From the NCBI GenBank assembly GCA_028702135.1, contig JAQVPJ010000001.1, forward strand, positions 30,334-94,333: a DNA stretch of 64,000 nucleotides, given 5' to 3'. Below are positions 53,609-61,986 of this stretch, piece after piece. Under the pieces are notes generated by a model. That model had not been told where the DNA came from. It did no database searches and was given only the letters and a program-made list of their open reading frames with translations. Positions within the stretch are counted from its first letter, which is position 1, and every line of letters begins with the position of its first letter. A program made the translations under genes and the position numbers. This stretch comes from Eubacteriales bacterium. Its GTDB lineage: Bacteria; Bacillota; Clostridia; Oscillospirales; CAG-382.

Positions 53609-56050
53609 TTATTCGAGAACGAAACTTACATTCCAGATTTCAAATATCGGAGACTTATAAGGAGTAACATTCTGCCACAGAGATGTACCGTCGATGACCT
53701 CGCTGTCATATGCGTACATATTCTTTCTCTGATAAGTCGGAATCTCTACGCAAAGCTTCATAAGCTCATCAAGCGCATCGAAGTATACGGGTTTTCTCTC
53801 GTCAACATTGAGGGACTTACGGCCTTGTATAATAAGCTCGTTGAGCTTCTTAAGAGCCGCTTTTTCCTCTTCTGATCCGTTATCATACAACCAGTATAAA
53901 CCGTATGCCTTAGGTGAACTTGCAGTGTTTTCAGCATCATCTGAATAATAAACCTGGAACATATCGGGGTCTATTGTTGCCTGCCATGCTGCTGCCCAGA
54001 CTGCTACCACATTATCCTCAAGCTTGCTGAGAAGGGCGTCGTCTGTATCTATCGTAACTTTAACACCTATCTTAACGAAAACTTCCTTAGCTTGTAGGAA
54101 TACCGCTCCTGCGGGATGCTCTGATGCTGCAGACGGAAGAACAAAGGTATATTCAACAGCAGAGCCGTCGGATTTGACAACTTTTCCGTCTACTTCCTTG
54201 AATTTATCTGACGCAAGGAAAAATTCCTTAGATGCGGCACCTGTCTCGTCAAACGGATACATGTTCTTCGCATCGGTCGGGTAAGCCCACGAAACCTTTG
54301 ACATGCTGCGGAAGATGTTTGAAGCAAGACCGCCCGAGTAGTACTCAAGTGCAAGCGTAACATCAAGCGCTGAAGCGATTGCTTTTCTTTCATTGAGATC
54401 GGGGATTAGCTGGGCATTTATGCCTATATAGCCGTAACCGAGATTGTCTACAAGTATGTTTTTAATCTTTGTTCCGGCGATTTTGTTGATATTATCGGTG
54501 GTTGCGTTCGGATCTGAATAATGAACATCGCCACTCTCTAAAGCAGCAAGCTCATTTCCGAGCGGTATGGTCTTGTAACGGAGATATTTTATAAGCGGAG
54601 CTGCGAGACAGTAATCGTCGTTCGCTACGTAGTAGATAATTCCGTCACTGTAGTATTTATCAAAATCGTTTGTCCTATTTCCTGCGCTGTCAGCAGCTAC
54701 ATACGGACCTGCGCCCATAGGAAGTGTTTTCTGCTTTAACTGATCCTGGAACTCGGTGCTTGAAAAATCTACGCCGAAATTCTCGGTGCCGTCAGCTTTC
54801 GCTGCAAGCTCCTCAGTTGAATAATATGCCATCGGAGCTACCTGGAAAGAAAAGTTCCAAATAGCCTTGGGGTCTACTCCGTCAAGAACAACAGTAAGTC
54901 TCTCTCTCTCGACACCATCCTCTGTAACCTTATCAAGAGTGATACCGGAAATCGATTTTACGGTACCTTTGTTTGCCTCAAGATATGAAGAGGATTCGTC
55001 CTTCTTGAACTCTTCAAACATTGCGGATGCTTCGGATGCTTCCTCTGTTTTGCCGTCCGTAATAACGGTCCAGCCATAGTTAATGTCATATTCCGCAATC
55101 GTCATGTTTGCTTTTGTATAATTGTAAGCAAGTTCTATGGCTTCTTCCTCGGTATAAGTAGCCAGTTTGGTAAGATCGACATTCGTGTCGGCTGCTGCTA
55201 CCGTTCCGTCGGTGCAGGTTATATTGCCCATATAGCCCAAAATAGCCGCTGCAGCTTTGAAATCCTCAGGCCAGTTACTTCCCACACCAAAATCAGCAAG
55301 TGTGTATCCCTGTGCAAGATAACCGCCAAGAACCCCGGAGTCCTCGGTAATATATGCCTTTACCTGCTCCCAGGAGGCTTCCTTATCTTCCTCGGGTGCT
55401 GTTCCATTAACAACGGCTTTTACTCTGTCAAGAGCTGCCTTTGCGAATTCGCTATCCTTTGCGATAGCGGCTTCCTCGCCGATTACCTGCGTTCTGTAGG
55501 ATTTAAGTCCCTGTATGTCCATTGAATACAGAGTGCTCGAACCGGTATAGGCTGGATCAAGCAAAACATAAAGATTGAAAAGTACGTCCTTGCCCGTAAC
55601 GGGAGTGCCGTCGCTGAATTTGATTCCGTTTTTAAGTATGAACTCATATGTGCTGGTATCCTTTTCCTCATCGCGGGTCATCTTAAGGCTGTAAGCAAAA
55701 GAAGGCTCGTTAATGCCGGCTACCGGTTCCGCATTTTCATTGTTTGTTATGAGCGTGAGCTGTGTCATGTTCATAACATCAACATCATACTGGCTGGTAG
55801 CATAAAAAGGATTGAACTTGCCGTCCATTGTTCCCGAGCTGAGAACAAGCGGCGTGTTTTCGTTCTTTCCGGTGCGTGCAGAAGCATCCCTTCTGTTTGC
55901 CGGTACATCCGGAGCAGCATCCCCACCGGAAACCGTTCCCGAAGTGTCTTTGGACGTATCATCCGTCGGTGTTGTTTTGCATGCGCTAAAACTAAATATA
56001 AAAGCCATGCAAAGCAATAGAGCTAAAATTCTCTTTGTAGATTTCACCAA
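53609..56050 (-). CDS. oppA: Oligopeptide-binding lipoprotein OppA, enlarged
   Basis: The solute-binding protein of the peptide importer. A lipoprotein signal ends FSFSAC (Cys24). The SBP_bac_5 fold is visible: LVLSSGTMDGKFNPFYATSQ, LKNGIKFSDGTPVTGKDVLF, then after an insert FQVAPMAYYSTEEL, GAGPYVAADS and GYGYIGINAQLIPDLNERKA. The protein has 813 residues, versus about 540-600 in usual members. Residues about 182-362 are extra: an acidic, mostly helical segment between LDPAYTGSSTLYSMDIQ and KSISGITLD. The frame is intact. Substrate preference cannot be read. Confidence 0.9.
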   Translation of the reverse strand: MVKSTKRILALLLCMAFIFSFSACKTTPTDDTSKDTSGTVSGGDAAPDVPANRRDASARTGKNENTPLVLSSGTMDGKFNPFYATSQYDVDVMNMTQLTLITNNENAEPVAGINEPSFAYSLKMTRDEEKDTSTYEFILKNGIKFSDGTPVTGKDVLFNLYVLLDPAYTGSSTLYSMDIQGLKSYRTQVIGEEAAIAKDSEFAKAALDRVKAVVNGTAPEEDKEASWEQVKAYITEDSGVLGGYLAQGYTLADFGVGSNWPEDFKAAAAILGYMGNITCTDGTVAAADTNVDLTKLATYTEEEAIELAYNYTKANMTIAEYDINYGWTVITDGKTEEASEASAMFEEFKKDESSSYLEANKGTVKSISGITLDKVTEDGVERERLTVVLDGVDPKAIWNFSFQVAPMAYYSTEELAAKADGTENFGVDFSSTEFQDQLKQKTLPMGAGPYVAADSAGNRTNDFDKYYSDGIIYYVANDDYCLAAPLIKYLRYKTIPLGNELAALESGDVHYSDPNATTDNINKIAGTKIKNILVDNLGYGYIGINAQLIPDLNERKAIASALDVTLALEYYSGGLASNIFRSMSKVSWAYPTDAKNMYPFDETGAASKEFFLASDKFKEVDGKVVKSDGSAVEYTFVLPSAASEHPAGAVFLQAKEVFVKIGVKVTIDTDDALLSKLEDNVVAVWAAAWQATIDPDMFQVYYSDDAENTASSPKAYGLYWLYDNGSEEEKAALKKLNELIIQGRKSLNVDERKPVYFDALDELMKLCVEIPTYQRKNMYAYDSEVIDGTSLWQNVTPYKSPIFEIWNVSFVLE

Positions 56051-56079
56051 ATTACCCTCCTAAAATGTATTGATATTAA

Positions 56080-57354
56080 TCATTCTATAACAGGCGGTTT
56101 TCCGCCAATTATCAGGTTTTCCGCGTCAATCTCAAGCCCTTCCGTGTTTGGAGCAGGGAACTCGCAGTTGACCGTTTTGCAGGTATCGTCAAGGTATGCA
56201 CCCGAACCAAGGCTTACAATAACCTTAACCTCGCCTTCTGAAACTACCGTGATGTCGTCGATGGTGCAGTTCTCAAAAGTAGTCTCTGACGCTCTTCCTC
56301 CGAAAACGCCTGCGCATAACCGAGAATTGCTTGTGCTTCCGACGGTTATTTTGGCGTTCTTAAAATTCACACCCGTAAACCTCGCGCCTTTCAGTTCCAT
56401 GAACAGACCGTAGGACTTTTCGGGAGCACCGGCAGCGGCAACTCCTCTTACACGGTTTGTAGCGTCTATATTGATGTTCTCTAAAGAGTATCCGTTTCCT
56501 ATTATAGTACCGGAAAAGGGCATATCCTTTTCTAACGGTTTCCAGACCTCATCCTTAAAATCTATGTCATTGGCAAGAATATACCTTCCGCCGAGATTAT
56601 CCATATTTTTAAAATCAGATACGCTGTTTATTCTTGTATACTCGCCCTCAATATACTTGCAGTAAATCATAATGGCAGGGTCTTCGTTATTATCGGCTAT
56701 TATCTCTTCAACGGTTCTTGTCCCTTCGCCCCAAACTACTTTCTGAGTGCATTCTTTGTCGAAATAGTAATCGAGCAGCGTATAGGTAACCGCTTCTTCT
56801 CCCGTCCCCTTTTGAATGGTTAGTTTTGCGGAGTATGTCGGACGGCTCAAGGGTTCGTCAATCGTTACACCCGGCCATGTCATCAGGTCATTTTCGATAT
56901 CGTCGGCATCGACAAAATACAGTGTGGGAGGATCTATCCAGCAAGCATAAAGCGTCATTCCCTTACTTTCGTCAGTGTTTTCGTCACTGATTCTGTCTTT
57001 GTCAAAATCCCATCTGTCTTCCTCTTTGAATTCGTACACGGGATTCTCTGCCGTGCCTGTATTTTCATATGCGGTGTACCAGGCAATAACTATTTTTCCT
57101 TCCTTAATAGGCGTTGTCAGCATTCCTTCCGAGCCCTCGGGCTTCTTTATCAAGTCCCCGCTCTTGTAATAAGCGGTTCTTGTCGGAAGAATATTTATTG
57201 TTCCACCCAAAGCGTTGTATACTACATAATACTGATAGTCCGGATCGATTTCCCATGGATCGGCATATGATTTTGAGCCTATTGTACAAGACGAAAACGT
57301 CAACAGGATTGTCGCTGCTATTATAAATAAAACGGTTTTTCTGATCGATTTCAT
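56080..57354 (-). CDS. Lipoprotein with InlB-like repeats and parallel beta-helix features
   Basis: The 424-residue protein has a lipoprotein signal (LLTFSSCTIG, Cys near 23). Residues about 40-145 look like a Listeria-Bacteroides-type repeat (YVVYNALGGTINILPTRTAY, MTLYACWIDPP), about 150-235 a second such unit, and 240-400 a GLUG/beta-helix-like stretch (RYILANDIDFKDEVWKPLEK, FSGTIIGNGYSLENINID, FENCTIDDITVV). It stands 30 bases before oppA and behind the operon promoter, so it is the first gene of the opp operon. It may help capture peptides or attach to host or plant surfaces; its function is unknown. Confidence 0.72.
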   Translation of the reverse strand: MKSIRKTVLFIIAATILLTFSSCTIGSKSYADPWEIDPDYQYYVVYNALGGTINILPTRTAYYKSGDLIKKPEGSEGMLTTPIKEGKIVIAWYTAYENTGTAENPVYEFKEEDRWDFDKDRISDENTDESKGMTLYACWIDPPTLYFVDADDIENDLMTWPGVTIDEPLSRPTYSAKLTIQKGTGEEAVTYTLLDYYFDKECTQKVVWGEGTRTVEEIIADNNEDPAIMIYCKYIEGEYTRINSVSDFKNMDNLGGRYILANDIDFKDEVWKPLEKDMPFSGTIIGNGYSLENINIDATNRVRGVAAAGAPEKSYGLFMELKGARFTGVNFKNAKITVGSTSNSRLCAGVFGGRASETTFENCTIDDITVVSEGEVKVIVSLGSGAYLDDTCKTVNCEFPAPNTEGLEIDAENLIIGGKPPVIE

Positions 57355-57409
57355 ATTTTTCCCATAAAACCCCTAATTAGATTTCCATACTGATGTTATT
57401 ATAATGTGT

Positions 57410-57438
57410 ATTTTACCACAGGAAGCTGCCGTTGTCAA
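57410..57438 (-). promoter_or_regulatory. Promoter of the opp operon
   Basis: TTGACA (57438-57433), 17 bases, TAAAAT (57415-57410) on the minus strand; a TATAAT box also lies just downstream. The leader to the start at 57354 is about 50 bases. Confidence 0.7.
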
Positions 57439-57769
57439 CCGTTTTATATAATGTGTATATTTTTATCATTTTTTGTATAAAATATTTGTTAATTTTTATG
57501 ATTTATGAACACGAACTCATATTTTAAAAATATTTTTCGTTTGGTTTGCGCTACTGATTTTATCAATTGTTAATATTATATGCAAAAAGTTTGCTATTAC
57601 CTGTAGTTTTTATACTATAAAAGCAAAGTGGAAGCGCACGATTTTTTTGATTCTTTCAAAAAAAACCCCGCGCTTCGGTTAAAGATACACACTAAAACCT
57701 ATAACAGCAGCCCCTTTTTCAGCAGTTCTTTATAAGGTGAATATTCATTTTTTGTATTTTTTTACTTTT
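57439..57769. other. AT-rich intergenic region, no gene seen
   Basis: Between the opp promoter and the nadE stop, the sequence is AT-rich with no credible frame on either strand. A short AACC...GGGGTTTTTTTT arrangement on the minus strand near 57660-57685 might end the nadE transcript, but its stem is weak. Confidence 0.5.
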
Positions 57770-58498
57770 TTAGTCGCCAAAAGATTTTGGTTTTCGTCTT
57801 TTATGTTCGCCCTTTTTATGGTAATTCTCGATGATTCTCAGGTTTTCTCTGCTGACAATGCCGTTTAAAAGGTAGTTGTCAATCGCCTCATAAGTGATTC
57901 CCATCTCGTCCTCATCGGTCTGACCCTCGAATAAGCCCGCAGAGGGAGCTTTTTTGCGTATATTTTTGGGCGCATCAAGATATTCAAGGTACTCAACAAC
58001 CTCAGTTGCCGTCAGGTCGGCTATCGGATTGAAGTCACAAGCTCCGTCGCCCCACTTTGTAAAATATCCCATATATATTTCGCTTCTGTTTCCGGTACCT
58101 GCTACAAGCCTGTTCTCAGCCGCCCCGATTGTATATAGAGCGAGCATCCTTAAACGCGGAGCGATGTTTGAGACAGCATTGTCGCTAAGCGTTGTTTTTT
58201 CACCGAAAATTCTCACCGCCATCGCCTTGAGTTCACTGAGATCGACAACACGGCAGGAAATTCCGTACTTAACAGCAAGGTCGCTCGCATCCTTCATATC
58301 CTCGGCAAAGTTACGCTTGGACTGGCAGGGCATCATAATTCCCAGGGTACTGTCACAAGCCATCTTGCTTAAAATTCCCACAAGTGCGCTGTCCTTGCCG
58401 CCACTGTTGCCGAAAATTATGCCCGAAGCTTTGCTTTCGTTTAAAATACCCCTTATAAATGCAATCCTTTTCTCAGTTTCCGATTTGTAATCTCTCAT
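57770..58498 (-). CDS. nadE: NAD synthetase, ammonia-dependent type
   Basis: NadE adenylates deamido-NAD and amidates it to NAD. The PP-loop is GNSGGKDSALVG (Ser32-Ser37), followed by MMPCQSKRNFAEDMKDA, AGTGNRSEIYMGYFTKWGDG (the deamido-NAD/ammonia region) and KKAPSAGLFEGQTDEDEMG (the flexible active-site loop). At 242 residues there is no glutaminase domain, so ammonia is the nitrogen donor. Lys rather than Ile/Val after SGG is a small variation. Confidence 0.93.
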   Translation of the reverse strand: MRDYKSETEKRIAFIRGILNESKASGIIFGNSGGKDSALVGILSKMACDSTLGIMMPCQSKRNFAEDMKDASDLAVKYGISCRVVDLSELKAMAVRIFGEKTTLSDNAVSNIAPRLRMLALYTIGAAENRLVAGTGNRSEIYMGYFTKWGDGACDFNPIADLTATEVVEYLEYLDAPKNIRKKAPSAGLFEGQTDEDEMGITYEAIDNYLLNGIVSRENLRIIENYHKKGEHKRRKPKSFGD

Positions 58499-58544
58499 AT
58501 CATTACCCTCTGTTGTTACCTTTCACTACCCACTCACCGATATT

Positions 58545-58573
58545 ATTATAATATCAAACATCTGTAATGTCAA
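58545..58573 (-). promoter_or_regulatory. Consensus promoter of nadE
   Basis: Perfect TTGACA (58573-58568), 17 bases, perfect TATAAT (58550-58545) on the minus strand, about 40 bases before the nadE leader's GAGGGTAATGATATG start region. Confidence 0.8.
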
Positions 58574-58604
58574 GAAAACTCAGGCGTGTTAAAACTCATT
58601 AATT

Positions 58605-59345
58605 TTATTCTACTATTTTATACAAGAAGCCTTTTTTATCTCTTGCCAAACGTGTAATAACGCCGACGGAATTAAGTACATTGATGGCGGTAAACGCCAT
58701 TTTTTTACTCAATCCCGTCGTTTTTGCATAGTCGATTGAGTAAAACGCCTTCGGGAGCTCCTTTGGTATCAGCTTTATGTAATCGGCAGGGCAGTTGATA
58801 AAAACCTCCTCGACAATCTCGGTCGGTATGCGCTCACAGCGTGACGAACCCTTCTTTTTATCCCTGCTCCAGCCATTAAGATATCGATATTCCTTTATAT
58901 TTATCATCATAAGGCGCAGTCTGATGTTCGGGTGAGTTAAAAAGGGTTTTATCTTATAGAGTTCATAAAAAGCCTCGTAGGGTTTGCCTGTTTTAGGGCT
59001 TTTCCGCGGCTTGGTAGCCTCTCCGGTTTCGGGATCTACCCATAACAGCCACTTTGTACTTGCTAACGGATAGACTATTGTTACCTTTTCACGCTCCAAA
59101 AAACATTCGAGCTTTTTACGCATAGCGTTGAATCCGCCTGTCTGAATCTCGGTAATACCATCATTATTATATATATCCGCAACAAAATTACCGACAGATA
59201 CTTCCTGATAATCGTCGTCCGGTTCGATAAACCGTTTTAGAACGGCGTGAAGCGTCTTTTCTTTATATGTCCCAATGCCCGCAGAACCCCTGTCTGTCGA
59301 AAGGCAGTATTCGCAGGCAGCGTGAAACTCAACGTTGCTGCTCAT
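58605..59345 (-). CDS. PD-(D/E)XK nuclease-like protein with winged-helix C-terminus
   Basis: The 246-residue protein has an early E-rich helix (KEKTLHAVLKRFIE), then NFVADIYNNDGITEIQTGGF, where Asp57, Glu66 and Gln68 fit a PD-(D/E)XK core with Gln in place of Lys. A Lys/Arg/Pro-rich central part follows, and residues about 185-246 look like a winged helix (FYSIDYAKTTGLSKKMAFTA, LNSVGVITRLARDKKGFLYK). I do not recognise a named family. Its ATG overlaps the stop of the zinc peptidase upstream (ATGA). DNA binding or cleavage is inferred. Confidence 0.6.
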   Translation of the reverse strand: MSSNVEFHAACEYCLSTDRGSAGIGTYKEKTLHAVLKRFIEPDDDYQEVSVGNFVADIYNNDGITEIQTGGFNAMRKKLECFLEREKVTIVYPLASTKWLLWVDPETGEATKPRKSPKTGKPYEAFYELYKIKPFLTHPNIRLRLMMINIKEYRYLNGWSRDKKKGSSRCERIPTEIVEEVFINCPADYIKLIPKELPKAFYSIDYAKTTGLSKKMAFTAINVLNSVGVITRLARDKKGFLYKIVE

Positions 59346-60010
59346 CTTCTGTTTGCGCGGGAGATATAATACATTATCTGCATCAGCGAGGTTAGAAGCG
59401 CGGCAACATAGGTCAAAGCCGCTGCAGTTAGAACACTTTTCGCACCCTTCAACTCGTCACTGCCGAGAGTTCCGCTGGATTCCAATATTTTCACGGCACG
59501 TACCGAGGCATTGAACTCAACAGGAAGCGTAACAAGCTGGAATACAGCGACCGCGCCGAATAGAATAATCCCAGCCCAGAAAAACTCAAAGCTGCTCAGA
59601 ATCAAACCTATGAAAATCAAAATTGGACCTAACCTTGAACCGAAACTACATACCGGCAGAATTAACATTCTTAACTTTATAAAAGAATATCCTGTTTTGT
59701 ACTGAAGAGCGTGACCCGCTTCGTGAGCGGCAATTCCGATAGCGGCAACGGAATCAGAGTCATATACATTATCAGAAAGACTGATCGTGTTGTCACGAGG
59801 GTCATAATGATCCGTAAGATTCCCCGGAATGCGATTAATTTTAATGTCCCTTATTCCGTTGCTTTCAAGAATCAGAGCCGCTGCCTCTCTTCCCGTAATA
59901 CCTCTCCTTGATTTGATTTTGTTATATTTTTTATAAGAACCCGAAACTAATAGCTGCGCTATCAATGACAACAGAATCACGGGCGCCATATATAGAAGAT
60001 AACCAAACAT
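59342..60010 (-). CDS. Membrane zinc metallopeptidase, YugP family
   Basis: The 222-residue protein (ATG 60010, AGGGGG upstream) has an N-terminal helix (YLLYMAPVILLSLIAQLLVS), a catalytic domain with AAHEAGHALQYK (zinc His96, His100, Glu97) preceded by NTISLSDNVYDSDSVAAIGI, and three more hydrophobic helices. It matches the YugP/Zn_peptidase_2 family, a neutral zinc membrane peptidase with no firm substrate. It overlaps the nuclease-like gene by four bases. Confidence 0.88.
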   Translation of the reverse strand: MFGYLLYMAPVILLSLIAQLLVSGSYKKYNKIKSRRGITGREAAALILESNGIRDIKINRIPGNLTDHYDPRDNTISLSDNVYDSDSVAAIGIAAHEAGHALQYKTGYSFIKLRMLILPVCSFGSRLGPILIFIGLILSSFEFFWAGIILFGAVAVFQLVTLPVEFNASVRAVKILESSGTLGSDELKGAKSVLTAAALTYVAALLTSLMQIMYYISRANRR

Positions 60011-60050
60011 GATAATACCCCCTTTTATATTATTATTACTGTTTGTTTTA

Positions 60051-61007
60051 TTAAAATTCGGATTTCCTGCTTCGGGCAAAAAGTGCCTTCATAGTTTCTG
60101 CGGCATCTTTGTTCCGATACAGAACCTCATACACCGCTTCGCAAATGGGCATTTCAATACCTTTATCCGCCGCCATGGAGACTATCGCCTTAACCGTATA
60201 ACACCCCTCGGCAAGCTCATCAAACCTTGTTCGCTTTATGAAAGCCTCTCCGTAACGGCGATTGTGGCTATGCTCGGAAAACAGAGTCGCCTCATAATCG
60301 CCGAGATGACACAACCCGTATGCGGATAGTTCGTTTCCGCCCATTGCCTTTATAAGCCGCGCGACTTCCCTCGTTCCTCTGGACATCAAACCGCCTTTCA
60401 GAGAAGAAAGCCCCATTCCGTCCAGCATCCCGGCAGCTATACCTATCACATTTTTCGCCGCTGCGCCTATCTCGTTACCGATTAAATCGTTTCCGTAATA
60501 AAAACGTATTAAATCACTTGAAAAATTATCTGCCAAAAAGCTCTTTGCTTCCTCACATTCGCTGTCGATTACCATGCAGTTGGGAATCCCCTTTATATAA
60601 TCCTCAACATGCCCGGGCCCTAACCATACGGCAATTTTGCTGCCCGGATCGGTATATTCGCTTACGACCTCGGTAAGTCTTTTGTTACTGCTGACCTCCA
60701 GCCCCTTCATACACAAGACAAAGGTTTTGCCGTTACATCCTGCAACCACAAGCTGCTCAATAAGCTCCCTGAGCCCCTGTGAGGCGACTGCAATAACAAT
60801 AATATCACTCTTTACTGCCTTGCATAAATCCGTTCCGATTTCTATGCTGTCGCAGAGTGTAATGATTCCGTTCGTCCTCTCTTTTAAAAAACGCTCGATA
60901 TGCACCGAGCCGCTTCTTCCGTATAAATAGACCTTATTTCCGCAACGGTCAAGATACCAGGCAATAAAAGAACCCCATCTTCCACATCCGATAACAGATA
61001 TTACCAA
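60051..61007 (-). CDS. gpsA: Glycerol-3-phosphate dehydrogenase [NAD(P)+]
   Basis: GpsA reduces dihydroxyacetone phosphate to glycerol-3-phosphate for phospholipid synthesis. The NAD site is ISVIGCGRWGSFIAWYL, followed by FVLCMKGLEV, the catalytic-lysine region GAAAKNVIGIAAGMLDGM and LMSRGTREVARLIKAMGG. Length 318. I chose TTG 61007 since GGTGG lies nine bases upstream; GTG 61013 is possible but too close. It feeds PgsA at 17.8 kb. Confidence 0.92.
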   Translation of the reverse strand: MVISVIGCGRWGSFIAWYLDRCGNKVYLYGRSGSVHIERFLKERTNGIITLCDSIEIGTDLCKAVKSDIIVIAVASQGLRELIEQLVVAGCNGKTFVLCMKGLEVSSNKRLTEVVSEYTDPGSKIAVWLGPGHVEDYIKGIPNCMVIDSECEEAKSFLADNFSSDLIRFYYGNDLIGNEIGAAAKNVIGIAAGMLDGMGLSSLKGGLMSRGTREVARLIKAMGGNELSAYGLCHLGDYEATLFSEHSHNRRYGEAFIKRTRFDELAEGCYTVKAIVSMAADKGIEMPICEAVYEVLYRNKDAAETMKALFARSRKSEF

Positions 61008-61031
61008 CAGCACACACCACCATTTTATTAT

Positions 61032-61060
61032 ATCTTATCATATTTATATTTCACCGTCAA
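61032..61060 (-). promoter_or_regulatory. Promoter of gpsA
   Basis: TTGACG (61060-61055), 17 bases, TAAGAT (61037-61032) on the minus strand. The predicted transcript leader is under 20 bases. Confidence 0.6.
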
Positions 61061-61084
61061 TTAAAAAAGTTATAATATAATGTA

Positions 61085-61109
61085 AAAATACCACACGCTG
61101 TGGTATTTT
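61085..61109 (-). terminator. Terminator of thiT
   Basis: AAAATACCACA (61085-61095) and TGTGGTATTTT (61099-61109) form an 11-bp stem with a three-base loop. On the minus strand it runs into TTTTTACATT, about 20 bases after the thiT stop. Confidence 0.8.
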
Positions 61110-61126
61110 ACATCTTTTGCTATGAA

Positions 61127-61729
61127 TTATTCCTTTATAAAATCCTTCAGTTTTATTATAACAGGCGAAGCAAGCAGCGTAATGGCGATTTCGGGACCCA
61201 TATATGCAGCATTATATCCGATCGAGTAAACCCACGATCCGACTGTTAAAATCCAGTCGCCTTCTTTTGCCTCCGCCTTCGTGACTGCATACCAAATGAT
61301 AACTCCGCTCAATACATGACAGGCATATCTCACCAGCAATACCAACGAGGTTCCCGAAACAATACTCAGCATAGCTTTTTTACTTTTATATTCCTCTTTG
61401 TAAAATATGCCCGCAAGTCCGAGTATCGTAAAGGGAAGTATATAATCCAGGAAAATAAGACCTACAACACCAAACGCCGTCGGAGCGTAAGATAAATATG
61501 AAAAACCCTGTATCAGCTGTATCACGGAATACACGAATGCCGTACCCAAACCCACTTTAACACCGCGTCTGAAAGAGACTAATAATATGGGCAACATGGA
61601 AAGAAGCGTTATCGAGCCGCCAAACGGAAATTCATACACCTTGATGTAAGACAATACCGTTGCAAGAGCAACCATAACTGCGCACTCCACCAAAATCAAC
61701 AAATCTTTTTTTCTGTTCAAAACCAACAC
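61127..61729 (-). CDS. thiT: Thiamine-specific ECF S component ThiT
   Basis: ThiT binds thiamine in the membrane and works with an EcfA1A2T module, such as the one at 12.4-15.0 kb. The 200-residue protein has six helices; the ligand-site motif is LIQGFSYLSYAPTAFGVVGLIFLDY-like (seen around residues 70-95), with APTAFGVVGLIFLDYILPF, LVRYACHVLSGVIIWY and YNAAYMGPEIAI in the helices that hold thiamine. The TPP riboswitch in its leader confirms the substrate. Confidence 0.95.
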   Translation of the reverse strand: MLVLNRKKDLLILVECAVMVALATVLSYIKVYEFPFGGSITLLSMLPILLVSFRRGVKVGLGTAFVYSVIQLIQGFSYLSYAPTAFGVVGLIFLDYILPFTILGLAGIFYKEEYKSKKAMLSIVSGTSLVLLVRYACHVLSGVIIWYAVTKAEAKEGDWILTVGSWVYSIGYNAAYMGPEIAITLLASPVIIKLKDFIKE

Positions 61730-61753
61730 TCCTTATTATTAATAACAAACGGA

Positions 61754-61773
61754 CTGTACCGGAAACGGTACAG
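61754..61773 (-). terminator. Riboswitch expression-platform hairpin
   Basis: CTGTACCG and CGGTACAG pair perfectly around a four-base loop, directly after the TPP aptamer on the minus strand, followed by TCCGTTTGTTATT. It is probably the regulated terminator; the U run is interrupted, so control of translation initiation is an alternative. Confidence 0.65.
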
Positions 61774-61794
61774 CCCGAAATTTCTTGCTGTGAA

Positions 61795-61885
61795 ATATGT
61801 TTCCTACGGCGGCATTATCCGCATCAGGTTCTTTGGGTGTAATCTCAGCCGATCTCTCAGCACCCCATACTATAACCGAAACCGA
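61795..61885 (-). promoter_or_regulatory. TPP (thi-box) riboswitch
   Basis: On the minus strand the conserved TPP aptamer parts are readable: GGGGTGCT, GGCTGAGATTACACCC, AGAACCTGATGCGGATAATG and CCGTAGGAAA. TPP binding should reduce thiT expression when thiamine is plentiful. Confidence 0.96.
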
Positions 61886-61937
61886 TAAAACATATTATAT
61901 CGATCGGTATTTGTAGCTTTTAATGTTTGTTGTTCTA

Positions 61938-61966
61938 ATTATACTTACACTTGCGCGGCTTGTCAA
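61938..61966 (-). promoter_or_regulatory. Consensus promoter of the thiT transcript
   Basis: Perfect TTGACA (61966-61961), 17 bases, perfect TATAAT (61943-61938) on the minus strand, starting transcription about 50 bases before the aptamer. Confidence 0.8.
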
Positions 61967-61986
61967 GTATTTTCTATTTGCCTTTT

